From a virus, in IMG/VR virus record IMGVR_UViG_3300020465_000076, positions 1 through 26,978 of that record: a stretch of DNA of 26,978 bases. One strand, 5' to 3'. The notes beneath the pieces were generated by a model. That model worked only from the letters and a program-made list of their open reading frames with translations, was not told where the DNA came from and did not search any database. The position numbers and the translations under genes were made by a program. Below, in pieces: positions 22,278 to 26,978 of the stretch. The number at the start of each line of letters is the position of its first letter. Position 1 is the first letter of the stretch.

Positions 22278-22849
22278 AATTAGTAGTATTATGTTCTGGC
22301 AACGGAACCAACTTCGAAAATATAGTTACTAATCCATTATGTAATAAGCATGAAGTTGTGCTTATGATACACAATAAAGAAAAATGTAATGCAGTTAAAC
22401 GTGCTGCAAAGTTTGGTATACCTCATATTCATATACCTCATAAAAATGAGGATCTTATGATAAGAACTATTAGAGCATTTGCTCCTGACCTAATAGTATT
22501 GGCAGGATATATGAGAATACTATCACCTAGATTTATAGGATCATTTGATACTATAATAAATGTTCATCCATCTTTACTACCAAAGTATAAAGGTGCTCAT
22601 GCTGTTGAACAAGCATTGGAGTCTGGTGATACTGAAACAGGAGTAACTGTACATTATGTTACAGAAGAACTTGATTCTGGTGAAATACTATTGCAAACTA
22701 AAGTGCCCATTCTACCTGATGATGATGTCAAGTCCTTGACAAAAGCGATTCAAAGAGTAGAATATGGTATCTTGCCACAGGCAATCAACCTATGTGCCAG
22801 TGAAGAAACTGTCCTGAAAGTTGCACATTCCGATCTTCGCCTGTTATAA
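22274..22849 (+). CDS. purN: Phosphoribosylglycinamide formyltransferase PurN
   Basis: PurN transfers a formyl group from 10-formyltetrahydrofolate to GAR in purine synthesis, an auxiliary metabolic step seen in many cyanophages. The 191 residues begin with the phosphate-binding 'LCSGNGTNFENI'. They contain 'DLIVLAGYMRILSP' and the catalytic set Asn96, His98 in INVHPSLLPKYKG and Asp134 in HYVTEELDSGEIL, matching N106, H108 and D144 of the E. coli enzyme. It is slightly shorter than the bacterial enzyme (about 212), mainly at the C-terminus. The start overlaps the previous gene by four bases. The last codons contain the -10 region of a promoter for the next gene. Confidence 0.94.
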   Translation: MKLVVLCSGNGTNFENIVTNPLCNKHEVVLMIHNKEKCNAVKRAAKFGIPHIHIPHKNEDLMIRTIRAFAPDLIVLAGYMRILSPRFIGSFDTIINVHPSLLPKYKGAHAVEQALESGDTETGVTVHYVTEELDSGEILLQTKVPILPDDDVKSLTKAIQRVEYGILPQAINLCASEETVLKVAHSDLRLL

Positions 22850-22850
22850 T
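22842..22850 (+). promoter_or_regulatory. Extended -10 promoter before the zincin-VWA gene
   Basis: TGTTATAAT gives an extended -10 (TG-n-TATAAT) across the purN stop codon, 24 bases before ATG 22874. A weak -35 (TTGCAC, 22821-22826) lies 18 bases upstream of the -10. The core CTGTTATAATAT is identical to that at 25712-25723. Confidence 0.65.
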
Positions 22851-22873
22851 ATAAGAGTAATCAAGGGAAACGG

Positions 22874-25027
22874 ATGAACACACAAGAGGTAAAAGGAACT
22901 CTCGCCAAACTGTTGGCAACCGAAAACCTTACTGTGGAACACCGTAAGGTAAGCACTGCTTGCTTTGATGTTGAAAAGCGTTTATTAATCCTTCCTATCT
23001 GGAAGACTGCTTCTAACACCATCTATGACCTTCTAGTAGGACATGAAGTGGGTCATGCTCTCTATACACCCAATAAAGACTTCGGGGATGCTCCAAAGGA
23101 TTTTGTGAATGTTTTAGAGGATGCTCGTATTGAGCGTATGATGAAAGTAACTTATCCTGGTCTTCGTAAGTCCTTCTTTGAAGGGTATCGTGAATTGTGG
23201 AATGATGATTTCTTTGGTGTAAAGGGTGAAGATCCTGCAGAGTTATCTTTGATTGATCGTATCAATCTTTACTTTAAGGGTAACTCAAGTATTCAATTTA
23301 GTGATGAAGAAAGAGTATGGGTTAATCGTACAGAGAATACTAAATCTTTCCAAGATGTTATTGATCTTGCTGAAGAACTTTATGATTATTGTGCTGAAAA
23401 ACAAGACGCAAAGGAACAGGTAAATGAGTTGCCTGAAATTCCTGAACTGAATCTCGATGATCTACAAGGTTCTAATGGTAAAGAGGAAATTGATATTAAT
23501 GATAGTGATGATGGAGAATCGGAAGAAGGAGAAGGTGAAGTAAATACACCTCGTAGTGAATTGACAGATGAAGAGTTGGATGAGTTAGAAGATAGAATGT
23601 ATGATGATCATATAGGTGGAGAGACAGGTCGTACTCCTGATGAAACTGAGAGTGTTACAGACAAAGCATTCACTCAAGCACTTGAAACTCTGATTGATGA
23701 TAATGCTAAGGAGTGGGTATACCTTACTGTTCCTAATCCTAAGGTTGAAGATTACACTATTCCTCATACTGAGATTCAAAAGAATCTATCTAACTGGTTC
23801 TATGATCCTGAGAGAGAAGAAAAGTGGTTTGATAATGTTGAGTATGGTTTAGATCATTACAACACTTTCAAGAAAGATGCTCAAAAAACTGTTAACTATC
23901 TATGTAAACAGTTTGAAATGAGGAAGTCTGCAGAAGAGTATCGTCGTGCTGCAACTGCTAAGACTGGTGTTATTGATACTAACAAGTTACACACTTACAA
24001 ATACAACGAGGATATCTTTAAGAAGATCACTGTTGTTCCTGAAGGTAAGAATCATGGTTTAGTAATGTTTCTTGACTGGTCTGGTTCTATGCAGTCTCAG
24101 TTGCTTGACACTCTAAAGCAAACTTACAATCTAATTTGGTTCTGTCAGAAGTCTGGTATTCCTTTTAGAGTATATGCTTTCCAGTCTGGATTTAGTTCTT
24201 ATGGTTATGATCATAACTCTAGTATTAGTACTCAGCAGAAAGAAAATGAACTTTCTATGGGTGATGACTTCCGTCTATTTGAGTTCTTCTCTTCTCGTCA
24301 GAATAAACAGTCTCTAGAGAAGTCTATGCAACTAGTATACCTTCAAGCGTTTGCTATGAATGGATGGAGACTTTCTTATTATCAAGAGTATACTCTAGGT
24401 GGAACTCCTCTTGCAGAAGCAATCTATTGCACTCGCAGTATTGTTGCTAACCTTAAGAAAGTTGAGCGTGTTAGTAAAGTTAACGTTATTTGTTTGACTG
24501 ATGGTGAAGCAAATCCTATGAGTTACGTTCATAAGTTCGATGATGATCATGATTATCGTGCTGGTGAATATAGTGAACAGTATCTTTGTCATGCTCGTGG
24601 TAAGATATTCTTCCTTCGTGATCCTAAGACTGGTTACAGTCGTAAGATCTCAAGTCATCCTTATGATACTACAAAGGAGATTGTATCCTTCTATCGTGAG
24701 ATAACTAATTACAATTGGGTTGGTATTCGCCTATGTAGTAAATCAGAACTAGGTAGACTAGTTAGAGAATTTTCTTATGAAGATTCTGCTGCTGTTGATA
24801 AGCAATGGAGGAAAGAACGTTTCGCTTCTATTAAAGAGAAAGCAGGATTTACTGAAGCATTCTATATGCCAGATAAGAATACTGGTTTAGGAACTCAAGA
24901 TCTTGAAGTGAAACAGAAATCAGAAGTTGCTACTAAAGCAGAACTAACTCGTGCGTTCAAAAAACACATGGGTTCTAAAATGACAAACAAAACTATCCTC
25001 AATGCATTCATTGAGCAAATCGCATGA
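22874..25027 (+). CDS. Zincin-like metallopeptidase plus VWA domain protein (CobT/MoxR-partner type)
   Basis: The product has 717 residues. The N-terminal part has a zinc-protease motif H57-E-V-G-H61 in LVGHEVGHALYTP, followed by 'FVNVLEDARIERMM', where E82 or E87 may be the third ligand. A very acidic linker occupies about residues 185-245. The C-terminal part is a VWA domain with a complete MIDAS: D401-W-S-G-S405, Thr511 in LGGTPLAEA and Asp543 in CLTDGEA. The architecture resembles CobT of aerobic cobaltochelatase in having an acidic linker and a VWA, but CobT has no HExxH that I know of. A MoxR/CobS-type AAA+ ATPase is encoded 0.7 kb downstream, and the two likely work together on a protein substrate. 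It has its own extended -10 promoter and a GGGAA ribosome site. Confidence 0.88.
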   Translation: MNTQEVKGTLAKLLATENLTVEHRKVSTACFDVEKRLLILPIWKTASNTIYDLLVGHEVGHALYTPNKDFGDAPKDFVNVLEDARIERMMKVTYPGLRKSFFEGYRELWNDDFFGVKGEDPAELSLIDRINLYFKGNSSIQFSDEERVWVNRTENTKSFQDVIDLAEELYDYCAEKQDAKEQVNELPEIPELNLDDLQGSNGKEEIDINDSDDGESEEGEGEVNTPRSELTDEELDELEDRMYDDHIGGETGRTPDETESVTDKAFTQALETLIDDNAKEWVYLTVPNPKVEDYTIPHTEIQKNLSNWFYDPEREEKWFDNVEYGLDHYNTFKKDAQKTVNYLCKQFEMRKSAEEYRRAATAKTGVIDTNKLHTYKYNEDIFKKITVVPEGKNHGLVMFLDWSGSMQSQLLDTLKQTYNLIWFCQKSGIPFRVYAFQSGFSSYGYDHNSSISTQQKENELSMGDDFRLFEFFSSRQNKQSLEKSMQLVYLQAFAMNGWRLSYYQEYTLGGTPLAEAIYCTRSIVANLKKVERVSKVNVICLTDGEANPMSYVHKFDDDHDYRAGEYSEQYLCHARGKIFFLRDPKTGYSRKISSHPYDTTKEIVSFYREITNYNWVGIRLCSKSELGRLVREFSYEDSAAVDKQWRKERFASIKEKAGFTEAFYMPDKNTGLGTQDLEVKQKSEVATKAELTRAFKKHMGSKMTNKTILNAFIEQIA

Positions 25028-25167
25028 AATGTAAAGTATCACTATTCAAAGCAGGTACAATTTTTGAAGAAATTGTTCAAGCTACAGACTATGAAGATGC
25101 CAAAGAAGTTGCCTTGGCAAGAAACCCTAATGCAACTATCATGGGGGTAACAGCAGTATTTGATTGA
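25024..25167 (+). CDS. Small conserved hypothetical protein, 47 residues
   Basis: The ATG overlaps the previous stop by four bases (ATGA), and its TGA is directly followed by the next ATG. The product 'MKCKVSLFKAGTIFEEIVQATDYEDAKEVALARNPNATIMGVTAVFD' reads as strand, strand, helix, strand. I believe close relatives occur in other cyanomyoviruses. It resembles a very small alpha/beta ferredoxin-like or DUF3110-like unit, but no function can be named. Confidence 0.68.
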   Translation: MKCKVSLFKAGTIFEEIVQATDYEDAKEVALARNPNATIMGVTAVFD

Positions 25168-25677
25168 ATGAACATCTTTGTTACTGATCCTGACCCTGTT
25201 GTTTCAGCACAATGTTTACCTGACAAGCACATCGTCAAGATGCCTTTAGAGACCTGTCAAATGCTCTCTATTGTTGCGTCTGCTAGTTGGGGTCATGGGT
25301 ATGGTCATTTACCCAAGAAAAAAACTGGTACTTGGTATGCTACTGCTAAGGGTGCCTTTCGTAATCATCCCTGTACTATCTGGGCACAGTCTAATTTTCG
25401 TTGGTTGATCAAGCATGGTCTTGCTCTATGTGATGAGTATACGCATAGATACAATAAGATACATTCTTGCCAACTTACTCTGGAGTACGCTGATATCATA
25501 TTTCCTGATATCGAATGTCCTACTCCTTTTACACGTGCTATGCCTGATGAGTATAAACATGACACAAGCATTGACACTTTTACTGCTTACAAAAATTACA
25601 TTGGCAGCAAACCTTGGGTTGCATCTAATTATCTTCGTGACCCATCCCGACAACCAGATTGGGTGACAGTTAAATAA
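25168..25677 (+). CDS. Conserved phage protein, 169 residues, sometimes linked to pyrimidine-dimer glycosylases
   Basis: The N-terminus 'MNIFVTDPDPVVSAQCLPDKHIVKMPLETCQML', the 'NHPCTIWAQSNFRWLIKHGLALCDEYTHRYNKIH' block and 'YKNYIGSKPW' form a family I recognise from many cyanophages and environmental genomes. I recall it sometimes being labelled pyrimidine dimer DNA glycosylase. The conserved polar residues (D19, K20, H21, K24, H67 and the E/Y/H set near 89-98) could form an active site, but they do not line up visibly with T4 DenV, so the label is weak. It abuts the preceding small gene with no gap. A hairpin with a short T run follows. Confidence 0.7.
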   Translation: MNIFVTDPDPVVSAQCLPDKHIVKMPLETCQMLSIVASASWGHGYGHLPKKKTGTWYATAKGAFRNHPCTIWAQSNFRWLIKHGLALCDEYTHRYNKIHSCQLTLEYADIIFPDIECPTPFTRAMPDEYKHDTSIDTFTAYKNYIGSKPWVASNYLRDPSRQPDWVTVK

Positions 25678-25688
25678 GTGTCCACTAG

Positions 25689-25710
25689 ACCCTCCCATTC
25701 GGGGGGGTTT
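25689..25710 (+). terminator. Weak terminator-like hairpin before the cobS-like gene
   Basis: ACCCTCCC pairs with GGGGGGGT around an ATTC loop, with one T-G wobble, followed by only two further T residues. It lies 11 bases after the upstream stop and just before the next promoter. The short T run makes strong termination uncertain. Confidence 0.45.
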
Positions 25711-25712
25711 CC

Positions 25713-25721
25713 TGTTATAAT
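25713..25721 (+). promoter_or_regulatory. Extended -10 promoter before the cobS-like gene
   Basis: TGTTATAAT forms an extended -10, 26 bases before ATG 25747. No good -35 is visible because the G/C hairpin occupies that position. The CTGTTATAATAT core repeats that before the zincin-VWA gene. Confidence 0.62.
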
Positions 25722-25746
25722 ATGTGTATAGACAACAAGAGAACTT

Positions 25747-26814
25747 ATGACTTTCGCCCCAAACCCTGTGACCACTGAGCAATTAGTTCAGTATCTTTCT
25801 GAACATGTTGGAGATGAAGTTGGATGCAAGAATGTTAAAGAGGCAGCAAGTCAACTAAAACTATCTTATGCTACTGCTTGTAAGCGTTTGAAATCTTATA
25901 AAGCAGGTATTGGTAAGTGGAATTTGACTGCTGAACAAATTGAGAAAGCATATGAAGCACCTGCTGTAAATTCTGCTGCAAATTACATACCTGAAAAGGA
26001 TGATTCTTATGTTCCTTTTGGTAATTTCAATAGTGTACGCAAAGTTATTTCATCTCGTAAATTTTATCCTACTTTTATTACAGGACTCTCTGGTAATGGT
26101 AAAACAATGTCTGTGGAGCAAGCATGTGCTGCAGCGAAGAGAGAGTTGATTCGTGTTAACATCACAATCGAAACAGATGAAGATGATCTTATTGGTGGGT
26201 TCCGTCTTGTTAATGGTGATACTGTTTGGCATAACGGACCAGTCGTGGAAGCTCTTGAGAGGGGAGCTGTGTTGCTTCTAGATGAGATTGATTTAGCATC
26301 TAACAAGATCTTGTGTCTCCAGTCCGTCCTAGAAGGTAAAGGAGTGTTCCTTAAGAAGATCGGTAAGTATGTGCGTCCTTCTAGTGGATTCAATGTTATT
26401 GCAACTGCAAACACTAAGGGTAAAGGTTCTGAGGATGGTCGTTTTGTTGGAACTAATATTCTTAATGAAGCATTCCTTGAGCGTTTTCCTGTAACATTTG
26501 AGCAAGAGTATCCTACTTCTACTATAGAGACTAAGATCCTACTCAATGCTGGATGTGATCAAGAGTTTACTGATAACCTAATCAAGTGGGCAGGTATTAT
26601 TCGTAAGACTTTCTTTGATGGTGGAGTAGATGAGGTCATTACCACTCGTCGTTTGGTTCATATCGTTCAGGCATATGACATTTTTGGTAATCGTTTGGAT
26701 GCTATTACTAAGTGTGTGAATCGTTTTGATGACGATACTAAACAATCTTTCCTAGATCTCTATACTAAGGTTGACGCAGGAGAAGATTCAGAGTATACTG
26801 ATGAGGAGAAATAA
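25747..26814 (+). CDS. cobS: MoxR/CobS-type AAA+ ATPase
   Basis: The product has 355 residues. The first 60 or so contain a helix-turn-helix-like stretch 'NVKEAASQLKLSYATACKRLKSYKAG'. The AAA+ core follows: Walker A GLSGNGKT (113-120), Walker B VLLLDE with Asp179-Glu180, sensor-1 Asn222 in ATANT, and a likely arginine finger in 'LERFP' (Arg246). 'ETDEDDLIGGFRLVNGDTVWHNGPVVEAL' is the pore and insert region shared by CobS and MoxR proteins. Cyanophage versions are usually named cobS, the ATPase of the B12 cobaltochelatase. No CobN-like subunit lies in the window, and the partner upstream is a zincin-VWA protein, so a MoxR-type remodelling role is at least as likely. It has its own extended -10 promoter. 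Confidence 0.92.
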   Translation: MTFAPNPVTTEQLVQYLSEHVGDEVGCKNVKEAASQLKLSYATACKRLKSYKAGIGKWNLTAEQIEKAYEAPAVNSAANYIPEKDDSYVPFGNFNSVRKVISSRKFYPTFITGLSGNGKTMSVEQACAAAKRELIRVNITIETDEDDLIGGFRLVNGDTVWHNGPVVEALERGAVLLLDEIDLASNKILCLQSVLEGKGVFLKKIGKYVRPSSGFNVIATANTKGKGSEDGRFVGTNILNEAFLERFPVTFEQEYPTSTIETKILLNAGCDQEFTDNLIKWAGIIRKTFFDGGVDEVITTRRLVHIVQAYDIFGNRLDAITKCVNRFDDDTKQSFLDLYTKVDAGEDSEYTDEEK

Positions 26815-26817
26815 AAT

Positions 26818-26978
26818 ATGATGAAGTACAATGAAAATGAGATCTTGAAAGAGGTCTCTGATTATATCAGTGGGACTTACAGGGGTCACTACTCCTCAAA
26901 CAATGTTCAGACATTGGACTTGATTGATTCAGTAGGTGACGCAGAGGCATTCTGTAGGTCTAACATATTGAAATATGC
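26818..26978 (+). CDS. DUF3310-like protein, 5' end only
   Basis: ATG 26818 follows GAGGAG (26803-26808) with a 9-base gap; the next codon is also ATG. The 53 visible codons contain 'YRGHYSSNNVQTLDLIDSV' and 'AEAFCRSNILKY'. These match the short DUF3310 pattern of an HY turn, a helix with '.E.ID.', and 'fc.gNaiKYl.R'. DUF3310 proteins are common in phages and sometimes labelled nucleotide kinase; the activity is not established to my knowledge. It starts 3 bases after the AAA+ gene and runs off the right edge. Confidence 0.7.
   Translation, partial: MMKYNENEILKEVSDYISGTYRGHYSSNNVQTLDLIDSVGDAEAFCRSNILKY

Noticed and set aside
26064-26546. A 160-codon antisense frame over the AAA+ gene
   Set aside because: It covers exactly the conserved ATPase core on the other strand and has no features of its own.
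22874-26814. A phage vitamin B12 (cobaltochelatase) pathway
   Set aside because: Only the ATPase resembles CobS; no CobN is present and the VWA protein carries a zinc-protease motif, so a B12 role is not supported by this window alone.
1-26978. tRNA genes, CRISPR arrays, insertion sequences or integration sites
   Set aside because: I saw no cloverleaf-like spacing, direct-repeat arrays, transposase or integrase motifs; coding is nearly continuous.

Overview
The window is one segment of a T4-like myovirus genome that infects marine cyanobacteria (cyanomyovirus type). The evidence is the order of T4-homologous genes on one strand (17-18-19-20-67-21-22-23-3-uvsY-uvsW-55-47-46), AT-rich composition, T4-type late promoter motifs (NTAAATA/TATAAATA) before structural genes, and cyanophage accessory genes: purN, the gene usually labelled cobS, a DUF3110 gene and several 2OG-Fe(II) oxygenases. 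All recognised genes lie on the + strand and are packed with 1-20 nt overlaps or very short gaps.

Region 1 (1-11707) is the virion module. It opens with the 3' end of a staphylococcal-nuclease-like gene and a small conserved gene, then large terminase (17), tail sheath (18), tail tube (19), portal (20), prohead core (67), prohead protease (21), scaffold (22) and major capsid protein (23). A small hypothetical gene, a 50-residue twin-CX3C microprotein and a tail-completion protein (gp3 type) follow. Three clear hairpin-plus-T-run terminators and several late-promoter motifs divide this block. A fourth terminator-like hairpin lies inside the start of gene 20.

Region 2 (11729-18227) is recombination and transcription control: uvsY, a PKHD-type oxygenase, uvsW, an unknown gene, the late sigma factor gene 55, gene 47 (Mre11-like), a DUF3110 gene and gene 46 (Rad50-like). 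Gene 55 has a consensus sigma70 promoter (TTGACA-17-TATAAT with extended -10). Host RNA polymerase could therefore make the phage late sigma factor early, which would then activate Region 1.

Region 3 (18258-22849) is a tightly overlapping run of small accessory genes. It includes four 2OG-Fe(II) oxygenase-like proteins, a glutaredoxin-fold protein without its CxxC site, several unknown small proteins and purN.

Region 4 (22874-26978) holds a zincin plus VWA protein, two small genes, and a MoxR/CobS-type AAA+ ATPase. The first and last have their own extended -10 promoters sharing a CTGTTATAATAT core. The window ends inside a DUF3310-like gene. The most interesting candidate system is this zincin-VWA/AAA+ pair, which looks more like a MoxR-VWA remodelling machine than a cobalamin enzyme. 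Next come the oxygenase cluster and the intragenic hairpin in gene 20. All functional calls rest on reading motifs and remembered family features; no searches were run.
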